A DNA stretch of 64,000 nt, taken from NCBI RefSeq assembly GCF_025917315.1, contig NZ_CP080627.1, positions 1,488,001 through 1,552,000 of the forward strand, read 5' to 3'. Source of the DNA: Halomonas qaidamensis. Lineage in GTDB: Bacteria; Pseudomonadota; Gammaproteobacteria; Pseudomonadales; Halomonadaceae. Numbering within the stretch: the stretch's first letter is position 1; the number at the start of each line of letters is the position of its first letter. The notes beneath the pieces were generated by a model that was given only the letters and a program-made list of their open reading frames with translations, was not told the DNA's origin and ran no database searches. Position numbers and translations under genes: made by a program. This document shows positions 26,049 through 36,645 of this stretch, in pieces.

Positions 26049-26696
26049 ATGGTTAGCCAACCAATAGAGCTGCATCGTCTTGGGCATCGCGCTTACTTAC
26101 CTGTATGGAAGGCAATGCGTGAACTCACAGACATTCGGGATGAAACAACGCCTGACCAGTTCTGGTTAGTAGAACATGATCCTGTTTTTACTCAAGGCCA
26201 GGCGGGTAAGCCAGAGCATGTATTAATGCCTGGTGAAATTCCTGTAGTCAAAACGGATCGTGGCGGGCAAGTGACCTATCACGGCCCCGGCCAAGTAGTA
26301 CTCTATCCCTTACTTGATGTGCGGCGTGGCAAAATCGGTGTTCGAGAACTAGTCACTGCGTTAGAGAACTCAGTGATTGATGTGCTTGCTCTCTATGGCG
26401 TGGCTGCTTGGGCGAAGCCTGATGCACCTGGTGTTTATATTGATACGCCGCAGGGTGAGGCAAAAATCGCCTCGCTGGGGTTACGTATTCGGCGGGGCTC
26501 AAGCTATCACGGGGTGGCGCTAAATATAGACGGTGATTTATCACCCTTTGGCAGGATTAACCCGTGTGGCTATGCGGGTATGCAGGTGACTCGGTTGGCA
26601 GATGTAGTATCACTGCCAATCGATCACTGTGTAGGCGACCAGTTAGCGTCTGCATTAGCTGAACAGCTACAGCGTGAGTTGCAGCCTGTTAATTAA
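26049..26696 (+). CDS. lipB: Octanoyl-[acyl-carrier protein]:protein octanoyltransferase LipB
   Basis: This 215-residue enzyme moves octanoate from acyl carrier protein to the lipoyl domains of 2-oxoacid dehydrogenases. Family blocks are [16 protein letters not shown], the catalytic lysine in [18 protein letters not shown] and the catalytic cysteine in [12 protein letters not shown]. It is coupled to ybeD and faces lipA, which adds the sulfurs. Confidence 0.97.
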   Translation: MVSQPIELHRLGHRAYLPVWKAMRELTDIRDETTPDQFWLVEHDPVFTQGQAGKPEHVLMPGEIPVVKTDRGGQVTYHGPGQVVLYPLLDVRRGKIGVRELVTALENSVIDVLALYGVAAWAKPDAPGVYIDTPQGEAKIASLGLRIRRGSSYHGVALNIDGDLSPFGRINPCGYAGMQVTRLADVVSLPIDHCVGDQLASALAEQLQRELQPVN

Positions 26697-26698
26697 GC

Positions 26699-26750
26699 AA
26701 AAAAAACTACCTGCACGCAGGCTAATTGACAATAGTGATTGCGTGCAGGT
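26699..26750 (-). terminator. Terminator of lipA, shared with lipB end
   Basis: The ten-base perfect stem ACCTGCACGC/GCGTGCAGGT (26709-26718, 26741-26750) has a 22-base loop. In the minus direction it is followed by AG and eight T. It lies between the converging lipB and lipA genes. Confidence 0.75.
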
Positions 26751-26781
26751 CATCAATTTACATTGATCTACTTACATTGGT

Positions 26782-27837
26782 CTATCCAACGTTGAATGCA
26801 GGAATACGATTTGCATCAGGTTCTTGGCCAGGAACTGTGGCGGGTGAGGCGAGACCGAGATTGTTTTTCTCAAAGACGCGATCGGCGCGATAACTAGAGC
26901 GCACTAACGGACCGGAAGGCACTTCCATAAATCCTTTTTCTAGGCCAAGCACACGATAGCGATCAAACTCTTCAGGCGTGACCCAGCGCTCTACAGCCAA
27001 ATGGTTTTTGGTTGGCCGTAAATATTGCCCCAGCGTCACAATATCAACGCCAATCTCTCTTAGGTCATCAAAGGTTTTAAGAATCTCTTCCTCTGTCTCG
27101 CCTAAACCAAGCATCAAGCTTGTCTTGGTGATGATATCAGGTCGATACTGTTTAGCATGTGCTAGTACATCCAGCGTTTTACGATAACCAGCGCGAGGAT
27201 CGCGTACTTTGCTAGTGAGGCGCTCAACGGTCTCTACGTTCTGCGCAAATACTTCCAAACCTGAATCCACCACCCGCTCAACGGCTGCTTTGTCAGCGTC
27301 AAAGTCGGGTGTTAATGCTTCCACGACTACTTCTGGTGTGCGTGATTTAATCGCCTTAATGCAGTTGGCATAATGGGTAGCGCCACCGTCATCCAGGTCA
27401 TCGCGGTCAACAGATGTCAGTACGATGTAACGGAGTCCCATTAGCTCGACGGATTTCGCTGTATTCTCGGGTTCATCTAAATCTAGCCAGCCTTTCGGGT
27501 TGCCCGTATCTACCGCGCAGAATCGGCATGCGCGCGTACAAACAGACCCCATCAACATGATAGTGGCAGTGCCATTGCTCCAGCATTCGCCCATGTTCGG
27601 GCAGTGCGACTCTGCACAGACAGTGCTGAGGCGGTGCGTCGAGACATTTTTTTTGACTGCCTCGAAACGTTCGCCCCCTGGGATCTGCGCGCGCAACCAC
27701 TTGGGTTTACGTTCGAGATTGAGAGGAGATTCTGTCTGTGCTTTACGCTGTTTCATGCCGTCTTTGATGACGGACATGCCATGCTCATTACGGAATTTTT
27801 CGCCGCTAGGAACACGGGTTGTGGGGTTATTGCTCAT
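26782..27837 (-). CDS. lipA: Lipoyl synthase LipA (radical SAM)
   Basis: This 351-residue enzyme inserts two sulfurs into protein-bound octanoate. The auxiliary cluster motif [12 protein letters not shown] and the radical-SAM motif CTRACRFC are both present. The C-terminal RSSYRAD serine ligates the auxiliary cluster. I start at ATG 27837; an upstream ATG (27876) would add 13 residues with no clear ribosome-binding site. The N-terminus is about 30 residues longer than in E. coli. It converges on lipB. Confidence 0.96.
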   Translation of the reverse strand: MSNNPTTRVPSGEKFRNEHGMSVIKDGMKQRKAQTESPLNLERKPKWLRAQIPGGERFEAVKKNVSTHRLSTVCAESHCPNMGECWSNGTATIMLMGSVCTRACRFCAVDTGNPKGWLDLDEPENTAKSVELMGLRYIVLTSVDRDDLDDGGATHYANCIKAIKSRTPEVVVEALTPDFDADKAAVERVVDSGLEVFAQNVETVERLTSKVRDPRAGYRKTLDVLAHAKQYRPDIITKTSLMLGLGETEEEILKTFDDLREIGVDIVTLGQYLRPTKNHLAVERWVTPEEFDRYRVLGLEKGFMEVPSGPLVRSSYRADRVFEKNNLGLASPATVPGQEPDANRIPAFNVG

Positions 27838-28090
27838 AGGAGAGAGCCTCTTTACTGTGCGGCAGGCAATGCCCAAATGTTGTGACGCCTAACCATGCGT
27901 TACTACAGCTTGCTACGGCGTGGCGTGTAAAGCCCTTTGCGTTGACTAATGATTTGCCTTCGCGAGTACATTCCGAACCCAAAATACGCTAACTGATACA
28001 TAGGTAGTAGAGTAATGTAACATACCTCTCAGTCGACAAGACACTACGCACCTGTGATCCACCTTACACCACACCTTATGATTTGCTTTG

Positions 28091-29077
28091 CTAAATTGCC
28101 ATCATGGGCAAACAAGAGACGCCATGGCTCGGTAAAGGGCTAGAGGGAGTTTTAAAGTACTGCCGATAATCTGAAAGATGCTCTTTGGTAAAGCGTAAAA
28201 AAAGATCAGCAACCGGGGTCGGGAAATGGTCGCGACGGTAGACAGTGCACCATGAGCGCCGAATAGGAAAATTAGGCAATGGCAGCGCTGATAATAGCCC
28301 TTGCTCTAGCTCAAGCTGAACTGCTAAACGAGGCAAAACAGCAACGCCTAGGTGAGCCATAACACCTTGTTTAATTGCTTCATTCGTGCCTAATTCAATG
28401 CGGTGGGGAAGGCCAACCTCTTGATCAGCAGCCAGTTGTTCAAAGGCGTTACGTACCCCAGATCCTGGTTCCCGCATTAACACATAATGACGTGCAAAGT
28501 CGGTTAAGGTGGGTGTCTCCATGTGAAGTAATGGATGGTCTGGCCAGACTAACGCGATCAGTTCATTTTCAAGAATGGGCATCACCACTAGGCCATCATC
28601 CTCTGGCACCATCGCCATAATCACAACATCATCTTTTTGCTCTGTTAAACGCTCTAAAGCCTGGCTCCGGTTGCATACTTTAAGACGGATACGCACATCG
28701 GGATAGCGCGCCCTAAAGCGCGCTAGTAAATAAGGCACCACATATTGAGCCGATGACACCGCGGCAATATTGAGTTCGCCACGAATGTTTCCATTAATAT
28801 CTGAAAGATTCATCTGCAGTCGAGAAAGTTGACCAAAAATTTCTCGTGCAGAGATAGCCAAGGTGTCCGCCGCAGGTAGCACATAAAGAGTTTTACCGGC
28901 ATATTTAAACAGTGGATGACCAAGAGCAAGTTCTAATTGGCGGATTTGCGCGCTGACTGCAGGCTGAGTAAGCCCTAACTGCTCTGCAGCGCGTGAATAG
29001 GAGCGCTGGCGGTGAACTGCCTGAAACACCTGTAATTGTCGGAAGGTTAAACGATTGAGCAGTGTAAGGGATGACAT
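28091..29077 (-). CDS. LysR-family regulator, CbbR-like
   Basis: This is a 328-residue regulator. The helix-turn-helix is at residues 11-70 (YSRAAEQLGLTQPAVSAQIRQLE). The linker and effector domain begin GELNIAAVSSAQYVVPYLLARF, and MREPGSGVRNAFE is typical of the CbbR/CysB-like effector site. CbbR proteins govern carbon fixation, but many relatives do not, and no cbb genes are here. It is divergent from the large PhaC-like gene, with 227 bases between the starts, so that gene is the natural target. The C-terminal 15 residues are unusual. Confidence 0.85.
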   Translation of the reverse strand: MSSLTLLNRLTFRQLQVFQAVHRQRSYSRAAEQLGLTQPAVSAQIRQLELALGHPLFKYAGKTLYVLPAADTLAISAREIFGQLSRLQMNLSDINGNIRGELNIAAVSSAQYVVPYLLARFRARYPDVRIRLKVCNRSQALERLTEQKDDVVIMAMVPEDDGLVVMPILENELIALVWPDHPLLHMETPTLTDFARHYVLMREPGSGVRNAFEQLAADQEVGLPHRIELGTNEAIKQGVMAHLGVAVLPRLAVQLELEQGLLSALPLPNFPIRRSWCTVYRRDHFPTPVADLFLRFTKEHLSDYRQYFKTPSSPLPSHGVSCLPMMAI

Positions 29078-29218
29078 AACAACCTCTAGGTATACACCCT
29101 CCTAAGACAGAAAGTGCTTCAAAACAAAATCTCAGTATCATGCTGGAAATGCTATCACCAATGATGTGCAAGCGTCTTTATGGCAACAATCATGAAATTG
29201 CAAAGGTAAGCATCGACG

Positions 29219-29286
29219 TTAAGCGGCGAGTGGCCTAAACTATATTGCATTGCAGCATCATCGCTTCGGGACAGATGCTTCGCATC
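29219..29286 (+). promoter_or_regulatory. Possible promoter and leader hairpin of the PhaC-like gene
   Basis: TTAAGC (29219-29224) and TATATT (29241-29246) are 16 bases apart and could be -35/-10 boxes. A small GATGC-TTC-GCATC hairpin (29274-29286) lies in the leader, 19 bases before the start codon. Both are guesses from pattern. Confidence 0.3.
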
Positions 29287-29304
29287 AACCCAATGGGAGA
29301 ATTT

Positions 29305-31893
29305 ATGAACTTTCTCGCTCATCCTATGTTGCCTGGCAGCGCGCTGAAAAGCCTGTGGCCAGGAACGTCTGATCAAATGGCTTCACTACCGGGCGGCGAG
29401 GCCCTTGCTAGCATGGTAGATCCGTTCGGATTCGGACGGGCTGCAGCGAGCTACTGGCGCGATAGTATCGAACGTAGCGTCCTTTATTGGGATGTTATGC
29501 GCGAGCGCGGAAATCAATACCTTGAGCATATGGAGCAAACCAAGCCGAACGTGCTGGGGTTTGATACCGAAGTGCTCATTGATGGTCGTACGCTTCCGCA
29601 TCCAACTAACTATGAACTGTTGAGAGTTCTTCCCCCCAGTCATATCCAGGTTAATCCTGAAAAACGGCCGTTTGTTGTTGTCGATCCTAGGGCTGGCCAT
29701 GGTCCAGGTATCGGAGGGTTTAAGCCTGATAGCGAGCTTGGGGTTGCTTTGAAGGCTGGCCATCCTTGTTACTTTATTGGCTTTCTGCCTTTCCCAGAGC
29801 CAGGTCAAACCGTTGAGGATGTGGTAGAAGCGGAAATCGCGTTTTTACGCCATGTCATTGCTTTACACCCTGAAACCGCTGAAAAGCCAATGGTAGTCGG
29901 TAATTGTCAGGCGGGCTGGCAAATAATGATGGCTGCAGCGCTAGAGCCGGATGTGTTTGGCCCCATTCTTATTGCCGGTGCTCCGCTTTCTTACTGGGCG
30001 GGGGAGCACGGCAAAGCGCCGATGCGCTATACCGGCGGGATGACGGGTGGTAGCTGGATTACCGCGTTAACCAGTGATATTGGTAATGGCCTTTTTGACG
30101 GTGCGTGGTTGGTACAAAACTTCGAGCGTCTTAATCCGGCTAATACCTACTGGAAAAAGCAGTACCATCTTTATGACAATATTGACACCGAATCGAAACG
30201 CTATCTGGAATTTGAGCGTTGGTGGGGTGGTCACGTTGTCTTAGGTGGAGAAGAAATTCAGTATATCGTTGACAATCTGTTTGTTGGTAATCGACTCTCA
30301 ACAGCCCAGTTAGTCACTCGCGATGGGCGTCGTGTTGATCTGCGCAACGTACGCTCGCCTGTTGTTGTCTTCTGCTCTCGTGGCGACGATATTACACCGC
30401 CGCCTCAGGCGTTAGGTTGGATTCGTGACTTATACGAAGGCGAAGAAGACATTATTGCCAACGAGCAAACGATCGTTTACTGCCTGCACGATACAACGGG
30501 TCACTTGGGAATTTTTGTTTCCGGCAGTGTGTCACGCAAAGAGCATACTGAGTTTACGGCTAACATGGATTATATCGATGTTATGCCACCAGGGCTGTAC
30601 GAAACGACGGTCTCGCATGTCAGCGATCATGATGACGCGGAGTTACTTGAACGCGACTATTTACTTGAGTTCACGTCACGTAACTTTGAGGAGTTAGATC
30701 AGGATGTAATGCATAGTCCTGAAGATGATCGTCGATTTGCGACTGTTGCGCGTATTTCTGAGATCAACCTTGGTTTTTATCGGTTATATGTTCAGCCTTG
30801 GGTGCAGGCCACAATGACGCCAGAGGCGGCGCGCTGGATTCGCCGTATGCATCCTATTCGCTTAGGTTACAAACTTCTTTCTGATCGGAACCCGCTGACA
30901 GTGCCACTACCGGTCATGGCAGAAACAGTTCGTCGCAACCGCCAGCAAGTGAGCCAAGATAACGTCTTTAAAGCGTTTGAAACCATGTGCTCTGATCAAA
31001 TTGTGGCGCATCTCAATGCTGTGCGGGATTTGCGCGATAGCACAACAGAAAGATTGTTTATGGACATTTATGGCCAGCCTCTCTTGCAAGCCGCAGTAGG
31101 TTTGTATGGTGATGCGCATGTCCATCGCCGCCGTCCCGGTGCTGAGCCAGAACATCAGCGTTTTGTTGAAAACCGCAAAAATGAGCTGCGCAATAAAATT
31201 GCTCAGGGTGGCGCTCACGAAGCGGTCATGCGCTCGGTAATCTATGTGTTGGGTGGAGCACCGGCGACAGACGAACGTAACTTCAAACGGTTACGTGCTT
31301 CCCGTGCCGAGCTAGAGCCTAGCTCAACCTTGAGTGAGTTTAAGCGTTTGGTGCGCGATCAGTTCTTTATTCTGAAATTAGATCGTGAGCGTGCGCTATC
31401 GTCATTGCCCGAACTGCTAGAAGGGCAAAGCAACAGCGATATTGACGGCCATATCGAGCATCTTAAGCATGTATTTGCCGCTAGCGGCGAGTTGTCTGAG
31501 CATGCTGCGCAACGTTTTGATCAGGTGAAGCAGTTGTTCGACCAAGCGCGTCCACCAAAGGCGGCTCCGCTAAAAGCAGTCGAGAGCAAACCAGTGGTCG
31601 AAGCCGAAAAGGTAGACGCGAAAGCCCCTGAAGTGGCGACTCATGCTGCGGCAAGCTCTTCAGCTAACAGCACTTTAGTAGACGATGCTTCTACAGAAGA
31701 TGCGTCTAGTGAAAGCTCTTCCGGTAAATCTTCTGAAACAAACCTTTCTGGCGAAAATTCGACAGCTACTAGTAAAGTAGAGGTTGAAGCACCCAAAGAG
31801 ATTGAAGCACCCAAAGAGGTTGAGGCACCTAAAGAAGTAAGCAAATCTAAGCCAAATGTGGCAACGCGTCGGAAACCACCGCGCAAGCGTTAA
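29305..31893 (+). CDS. PhaC-like alpha/beta-hydrolase, DUF3141-type protein
   Basis: This is an 862-residue protein. I start at ATG 29305 behind GGGAGA. The N-terminal half resembles a polyhydroxyalkanoate synthase. It has a cysteine nucleophile elbow GNCQAG (C201), an Asp in SRGDDITPP (D361) and a His in TTGHLGIF (H400), in the order and form of the PhaC triad. The middle (about 480-760) is helical and unassigned. The last 110 residues are low complexity, rich in Ala, Ser and Glu, with three APKE[IV]E-like repeats and a basic end (RRKPPRKR). It should be cytosolic; no signal is seen. The family (DUF3141, from memory) has no firm function. A true polymerase is doubtful without phaA/B/P genes nearby. 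Confidence 0.7.
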   Translation: MNFLAHPMLPGSALKSLWPGTSDQMASLPGGEALASMVDPFGFGRAAASYWRDSIERSVLYWDVMRERGNQYLEHMEQTKPNVLGFDTEVLIDGRTLPHPTNYELLRVLPPSHIQVNPEKRPFVVVDPRAGHGPGIGGFKPDSELGVALKAGHPCYFIGFLPFPEPGQTVEDVVEAEIAFLRHVIALHPETAEKPMVVGNCQAGWQIMMAAALEPDVFGPILIAGAPLSYWAGEHGKAPMRYTGGMTGGSWITALTSDIGNGLFDGAWLVQNFERLNPANTYWKKQYHLYDNIDTESKRYLEFERWWGGHVVLGGEEIQYIVDNLFVGNRLSTAQLVTRDGRRVDLRNVRSPVVVFCSRGDDITPPPQALGWIRDLYEGEEDIIANEQTIVYCLHDTTGHLGIFVSGSVSRKEHTEFTANMDYIDVMPPGLYETTVSHVSDHDDAELLERDYLLEFTSRNFEELDQDVMHSPEDDRRFATVARISEINLGFYRLYVQPWVQATMTPEAARWIRRMHPIRLGYKLLSDRNPLTVPLPVMAETVRRNRQQVSQDNVFKAFETMCSDQIVAHLNAVRDLRDSTTERLFMDIYGQPLLQAAVGLYGDAHVHRRRPGAEPEHQRFVENRKNELRNKIAQGGAHEAVMRSVIYVLGGAPATDERNFKRLRASRAELEPSSTLSEFKRLVRDQFFILKLDRERALSSLPELLEGQSNSDIDGHIEHLKHVFAASGELSEHAAQRFDQVKQLFDQARPPKAAPLKAVESKPVVEAEKVDAKAPEVATHAAASSSANSTLVDDASTEDASSESSSGKSSETNLSGENSTATSKVEVEAPKEIEAPKEVEAPKEVSKSKPNVATRRKPPRKR

Positions 31894-31914
31894 GCGCTGT
31901 ATTATGCTCATCTA

Positions 31915-31945
31915 CGCCTCTGTTTTCATACAGGGGCGTTTTTTT
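31915..31945 (+). terminator. Intrinsic terminator of the PhaC-like gene
   Basis: The stem CGCCTCTG/CAGGGGCG (31915-31922, 31931-31938, one G-T pair) has an eight-base loop and is followed by seven T. The remaining 253 bases up to topA should hold the topA promoter, but I see no confident boxes. Confidence 0.8.
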
Positions 31946-32198
31946 ACATGCATATTTTGGGTTGCTGTCTGCGTACTGGCAGTCTAGTGTCTAGCTACTT
32001 CATTATGAAAAATAGTGCAGATAAGCACCTCGTGGCTGGGCGTCAGTTTGTTACCTACGCGTCGGTTGTTACTGGCGCTTGTTGCAGGCCTGGGGTAGGG
32101 TAGGCGCATTTTTCTCATGGCCGTCAAGTGGTAACGACAGGCGGCAACGTATTCAGAGCATGGGCGATAGCGCCTGGGCAACAGGAAAGTGGAGTACT

Positions 32199-34826
32199 AT
32201 GGGCAAGTCACTGGTCATCGTCGAGTCGCCTGCGAAAGCGAAGACGATCAATAAGTATCTCGGCAACGATTTCATCGTAAAGTCGAGCGTGGGTCACATC
32301 CGTGACCTGCCGACCAGCGGCTCAGGTAAGACAGCCTCCGATCCGAAGGAGCGCGCTCGCCAGGCTGCGGCAACACGTAAGATGTCGGCGGAAGAGAAAG
32401 CAGAGTACAAAAAGCGTAAAGCCCATGATCAGCTAATTAGGCGGATGGGGATTGATCCGGATAATGGCTGGGAAGCACGCTACGAAGTGCTCCCAGGTAA
32501 AGAAAAGGTTGTCGCGGAATTAAAGAAGCTGGCTGAAAAAGCGGATGCTGTTTATCTCGCGACGGATTTGGATCGCGAAGGGGAGGCAATTGCTTGGCAT
32601 TTACGCGAGACGATTGGTGGTGATGACAGTCGCTATAAGCGCGTTGTATTTAATGAAATAACCAAAAATGCCATTCAGGATGCGTTTAAGTCGCCAGGGG
32701 CGTTAAATATTCCCCGCGTGGAAGCGCAACAAGCGCGCCGCTTTTTGGACCGCGTGGTTGGTTTTATGCTTTCTCCTTTGCTGTGGGCCAAAATTGCCAG
32801 AGGCTTATCAGCAGGTCGTGTTCAATCTGTTGCCGTTCGTTTAATCGTTGAGCGTGAACGAGAAATTCGTGCGTTTATTCCTGAAGAGTTTTGGGATGTC
32901 CACGCCGATCTTGCGTCCCCGGATGGGGAGTTAGTCAGGTTTGCGCTGGTGCGTCAGGATGGTAAGCCCTTCCGTCCTACCTCCGAAAAAGACACGCTTA
33001 CACGCATTGAGCAACTGCGTAAAGCCAAGCTTGCGATTACCTCCCGTGAAGACAAACCGACGAGCTCCAAGCCTACCGCGCCGTTTATTACCTCAACGTT
33101 GCAGCAGGCTGCTAGCGGCCGATTAGGGTTCTCGGTTAAGAAAACCATGACCATGGCCCAGCGCCTCTACGAAGCTGGCTACATTACCTACATGCGTACC
33201 GACTCCACTAATCTTTCAAAGGATGCGGTTGAGAGTGTTCGCTCATTTATTGATGAAGAGTACGGTGCACGCTATTTACCTGAGTCTGCTAACCGTTACA
33301 GCAGTAAAGAAAGCGCCCAAGAAGCCCATGAAGCGATTCGCCCTTCTAGCGTTGAACGGAAAGCGACTGATCTCTCAGGTATGGAGCGCGATGCTGAGCG
33401 CCTGTATGAGTTAATTTGGCGTCAATTTGTCGCTTGTCAGATGACGCCAGCGCAGTATCTTTCCAGTACGTTGAGCGTTGAGGTTGACGGTTACGATTTG
33501 CGTGCCAAAGGGCGAGTGCTCAAGTTTGATGGTTACACGCGGGTGATGAAGCCATCAGGTAAAAATGAAGATCAAAGCCTGCCTGATTTGCCGAAAGGCA
33601 CGGCAATGTCGCTTGAAAAGCTTGACCCGCAGCAGCACTTTACAAAGCCTGCCCCGCGCTATACAGAAGCCAGCTTAGTAAAAGAGCTCGAAAAGCAGGG
33701 TATTGGCCGTCCTTCTACTTATGCTTCTATTATTTCCACGATTCAGGATCGTGGCTACGTAAAATTAGAGAGTCGCCGTTTTTATGCTGAAAAACTGGGT
33801 GATATTGTCACCGAACGGTTGAAAGAGTCTTTCCCGGATTTGATGGATTACTCGTTTACGGCTCGAATGGAAGATAGTCTGGATGAAGTTGCGGAAGGTG
33901 AGCGCAACTGGCAAGCCCTGTTGGATGCTTTCTATAGTGAATTTAGCCAAGAGCTCAGCAAGGCGGAAAGTGATGAGGGGATGCGGCCTAATCAGCCGGT
34001 CCCTACGGATATTGACTGTCCAAGCTGTGGCCGAAAAATGCAAATTCGTACGGCCTCTACCGGTGTCTTTTTAGGTTGCAGTGGTTATAACCTGCCGCCT
34101 AAAGAGCGCTGCAAAACCACCATTGATTTAATCCCTGGTGAAGAGGCCGTTGCAGAAGATGCGGGTGAAGAAGCAGAAACCAACGCGCTTCGTGCCAAGC
34201 GTCGTTGTCAGAAGTGCGGTACGGCCATGGATAACTATCTGATTGATGAAGGTCGCAAGCTGCATATTTGCGGCAATAGCCCTGATTGTGATGGTTATGA
34301 GGTAGAAACAGGTAAGTTTAAAATCAAAGGCTATGATGGCCCCATTATCGAATGCGATAAATGTGGTTCCGAGATGCAGCTTAAATCGGGTCGATTTGGT
34401 AAATACTTCGGCTGCACCAACAGTGACTGCAAGAACACACGTAAATTACTGCGTAGCGGCGATGTGGCACCACCCAAGATGGATCCGATACCAATGCCGG
34501 AACTAGCTTGCCAAAAAGTGGAAGATCATTATGTGTTGCGTGATGGTGCCAGCGGTTTATTCCTAGCGGCCAGCAAGTTTCCTAAAAATCGTGAAACTCG
34601 ACCGCCGCTGGTGAAAGAGCTGCAAGCTCACGCCGATGAGCTACCAGAAAAGTACCACTTTATCCTAAAGGCACCCAGCGAAGACCCGGATGGCAGGCCT
34701 GCACAAATTCGTTATTCACGCAAAAATAAAGAGCAGTTCGTGATGACCGATGAAGAGGGTAAGGCAACCGGCTGGAAAGCGACCTTTGAGGCAGGTAAAT
34801 GGCATGTGGAGGATAAGCGTAAGTGA
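32199..34826 (+). CDS. topA: DNA topoisomerase I TopA
   Basis: This is an 875-residue type IA topoisomerase that relaxes negative supercoils. I start at ATG 32199 ([15 protein letters not shown]), the family N-terminus; the frame is open 120 bases further up. The Toprim domain follows (TDLDREGEA), the active-site tyrosine is Y331 in [10 protein letters not shown], and the arginine pair is in RVQSVAVR. Three four-cysteine zinc ribbons lie near residues 610-770 ([24 protein letters not shown]), and a C-terminal ribbon-like domain follows. It overlaps the next gene by four bases. Confidence 0.97.
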   Translation: MGKSLVIVESPAKAKTINKYLGNDFIVKSSVGHIRDLPTSGSGKTASDPKERARQAAATRKMSAEEKAEYKKRKAHDQLIRRMGIDPDNGWEARYEVLPGKEKVVAELKKLAEKADAVYLATDLDREGEAIAWHLRETIGGDDSRYKRVVFNEITKNAIQDAFKSPGALNIPRVEAQQARRFLDRVVGFMLSPLLWAKIARGLSAGRVQSVAVRLIVEREREIRAFIPEEFWDVHADLASPDGELVRFALVRQDGKPFRPTSEKDTLTRIEQLRKAKLAITSREDKPTSSKPTAPFITSTLQQAASGRLGFSVKKTMTMAQRLYEAGYITYMRTDSTNLSKDAVESVRSFIDEEYGARYLPESANRYSSKESAQEAHEAIRPSSVERKATDLSGMERDAERLYELIWRQFVACQMTPAQYLSSTLSVEVDGYDLRAKGRVLKFDGYTRVMKPSGKNEDQSLPDLPKGTAMSLEKLDPQQHFTKPAPRYTEASLVKELEKQGIGRPSTYASIISTIQDRGYVKLESRRFYAEKLGDIVTERLKESFPDLMDYSFTARMEDSLDEVAEGERNWQALLDAFYSEFSQELSKAESDEGMRPNQPVPTDIDCPSCGRKMQIRTASTGVFLGCSGYNLPPKERCKTTIDLIPGEEAVAEDAGEEAETNALRAKRRCQKCGTAMDNYLIDEGRKLHICGNSPDCDGYEVETGKFKIKGYDGPIIECDKCGSEMQLKSGRFGKYFGCTNSDCKNTRKLLRSGDVAPPKMDPIPMPELACQKVEDHYVLRDGASGLFLAASKFPKNRETRPPLVKELQAHADELPEKYHFILKAPSEDPDGRPAQIRYSRKNKEQFVMTDEEGKATGWKATFEAGKWHVEDKRK

Positions 34827-35284
34827 GCCCACGTTCGCGAACCAATCAACTGCTCTACCAAGTTGAGCTTTTAGTGGGGCTGCCGTCGGGTGACGACGAA
34901 CATGCTCAGGCTCGGCAAATAGCGATTGAAGAGAGCGCCCTGGCGCTCTTTGAGCTGGCGTTAAATTCGTTGCTTAAAGAAGTCACTGAGCATGCGCGCC
35001 TCAATGAGCATGGCTGGAAAGCGCTGCTTGATGAGCGAGGCCCAGCTGTTGCTGAGCTACAGCGCTTGCGCGATACAATGCGTCAGCCAGATAGCTGGTT
35101 GAATTGGTTGATAGGCCAAGTCGAGAAGCTACATAGTGATAACGGAGCAGGTCAGCGCACCGTACAAAATCCTTCTATGATTGCCGTCGGTAGCCAGACA
35201 ACGCTTGCTAACCAGCTGTTAGCTAACCTTACCGCTGCTAAGCATGATATTGCCGCCTTACGTGAAACTAGCCAAGAGTGGTAA
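34823..35284 (+). CDS. Small helical protein, DUF6586-like, downstream of topA
   Basis: This 153-residue, mostly helical protein starts at GTG inside the topA stop (four-base overlap). The opening [12 protein letters not shown] and the later helices resemble a small family found after topA in Pseudomonas (DUF6586 as I recall). No catalytic motif, signal or membrane segment is seen. Translational coupling suggests a link to topoisomerase or DNA upkeep, which is only a context guess. Confidence 0.6.
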   Translation: MSPRSRTNQLLYQVELLVGLPSGDDEHAQARQIAIEESALALFELALNSLLKEVTEHARLNEHGWKALLDERGPAVAELQRLRDTMRQPDSWLNWLIGQVEKLHSDNGAGQRTVQNPSMIAVGSQTTLANQLLANLTAAKHDIAALRETSQEW

Positions 35285-35337
35285 CCATAGCGACAAATAC
35301 AGTGCTTAGAGCGCGCAAATCGCAAAAGGAGATATAA

Positions 35338-35802
35338 ATGCGCTATAACCAAGTCAAAGACTTAGTTGAGTGGGCCGCAAGCTATCATGGCGATATGGCG
35401 CGTCAATATCGCGCTGCTGCGGACTCAAGTGACCATCAACGTCTTGCCATGGCATTAACGTATTTAGCCGATAGTGAGTTGCGAATGAAAACTGGACTCG
35501 AAGCGCTGTTTAATGATGGCTCTGACCATCGTGAAGTGCTGGAGATATGGTTTGATGATCCTAGCGACTTTCCCCAGCCTCCTGAGCTTGAGGCGCTCGC
35601 TGAACAAACAGTGGCAGATTCTATCGATGAACTGACTCACATAGCGATTAAGTCGCATCAAAAGCTACAGCATCTTTATGAGCATCGTGCGTCACGTGCC
35701 AAGATAGAGCCAGAAGCAGCCTTCTTTAATGCCTTGGCAGAAGGGCATAACGCCGAAGCGCGTAAGCTCGTGACGAGCATGCAAGAATTCGAGGATATCT
35801 AG
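35338..35802 (+). CDS. Unknown acidic all-helical protein
   Basis: This is a 154-residue protein I do not recognise. It is acidic and predicted to be helical throughout. The pattern YHGDMARQYRAAAD ... RLAMALTYLADSELRMK would suit a ferritin-like four-helix bundle, but no full metal-ligand set is evident. AAAGGAG lies seven bases before the ATG, so it is surely translated. It follows the topA partner gene by 53 bases, probably in one operon. The 210 bases after it show no clear terminator. Confidence 0.7.
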   Translation: MRYNQVKDLVEWAASYHGDMARQYRAAADSSDHQRLAMALTYLADSELRMKTGLEALFNDGSDHREVLEIWFDDPSDFPQPPELEALAEQTVADSIDELTHIAIKSHQKLQHLYEHRASRAKIEPEAAFFNALAEGHNAEARKLVTSMQEFEDI

Positions 35803-36012
35803 CCAGTAATTTGAGGGATAACTAGGTTAGTTTTACAAGATAAGAGTGGCAAGATAGCCTGAGAACGATTAACAGCGGCGCGGTTGTCAACCTTGTCGTA
35901 TGGGCAGGTTATTTGGCTTATTAAGGCACTGACATTTGGTGCTGGAATAAGGTATAACGACTGCTACAAACGCTTTGTTGGCTGTTGATGCTGGCCTATA
36001 TAGAGATTGACA

Positions 36013-36645
36013 ATGATGCCCGTAAACCGTCGCCGTTTTTTAGCATTGGCGCTGGGCTGGCCCGCTGTGGCTAGCGCAGCGACTTCTAGCACTGTAAATG
36101 ATTACGAACCCACAGATCTAGTGGAGACGCTGCTTTCGCGCGCCAATATTCCGCGTCACAGCAATGAGCTTTGGGTGTTAATTGATGATAAAGAAGCTAC
36201 GCTGAGTATCTATCGCGGTAATACGGTGGTTGAACATTATTCACCTATATCGCTTGGGCGTGGTGGCGCAAAAACGCAGCGAGTCCGTGGTGATAATGTG
36301 ACTCCACTTGGCGAGTTTCGAATAAACCGATTTAATTACGAAAGTCAGTGGCATATTTTTATAGGTATCGATTATCCTACGCCACCGCATGCACGCATGG
36401 CGCTCGAAAAAGGCATTTATTCTCAAGCAGATTATGATGATTATTTTGATCACTATCGGCGTCACGGTGCTCCGCCGCAAAATACGGCATTAGGTGGCGC
36501 TATTGGTATACATGGTATTGGGGGTGGTGATCCAGATATTCATGGTCAATATCACTGGACCCAAGGCTGTGTTGCTGTCACCAATGAGCAGATTGAACAA
36601 GTTGCTTCGCTGGTAGGTGTTGGCACTCGCGTAGTGATCCGCTAG
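36013..36645 (+). CDS. L,D-transpeptidase (YkuD domain) with twin-arginine-type signal
   Basis: This is a 210-residue protein. The N-terminus NRRRFLALALGWPAVASAA looks like a Tat or Tat-like signal peptide. The YkuD domain spans about residues 50-210, with H167 (IGIHGIG) and the catalytic cysteine C186 in HWTQGCVAVT. Such enzymes make 3-3 cross-links or attach lipoproteins to peptidoglycan in the periplasm. There is no LysM domain. ATG 36013 or 36016 starts it; the ribosome-binding site is weak. It sits 224 bases before the lpp gene. Confidence 0.85.
   Translation: MMPVNRRRFLALALGWPAVASAATSSTVNDYEPTDLVETLLSRANIPRHSNELWVLIDDKEATLSIYRGNTVVEHYSPISLGRGGAKTQRVRGDNVTPLGEFRINRFNYESQWHIFIGIDYPTPPHARMALEKGIYSQADYDDYFDHYRRHGAPPQNTALGGAIGIHGIGGGDPDIHGQYHWTQGCVAVTNEQIEQVASLVGVGTRVVIR

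Noticed and set aside
28091-29077. The LysR gene as a carbon-fixation regulator CbbR
   Set aside because: No cbb genes nearby; many non-CbbR relatives share the motifs.
31780-31890. APKE repeats at the end of the PhaC-like protein as a mobile or CRISPR repeat
   Set aside because: They are three short in-frame protein repeats within a low-complexity tail, without spacers.
29305-31893. Naming the PhaC-like gene phaC
   Set aside because: Length, tail and neighbours differ from PHA synthases; only the triad motifs agree.
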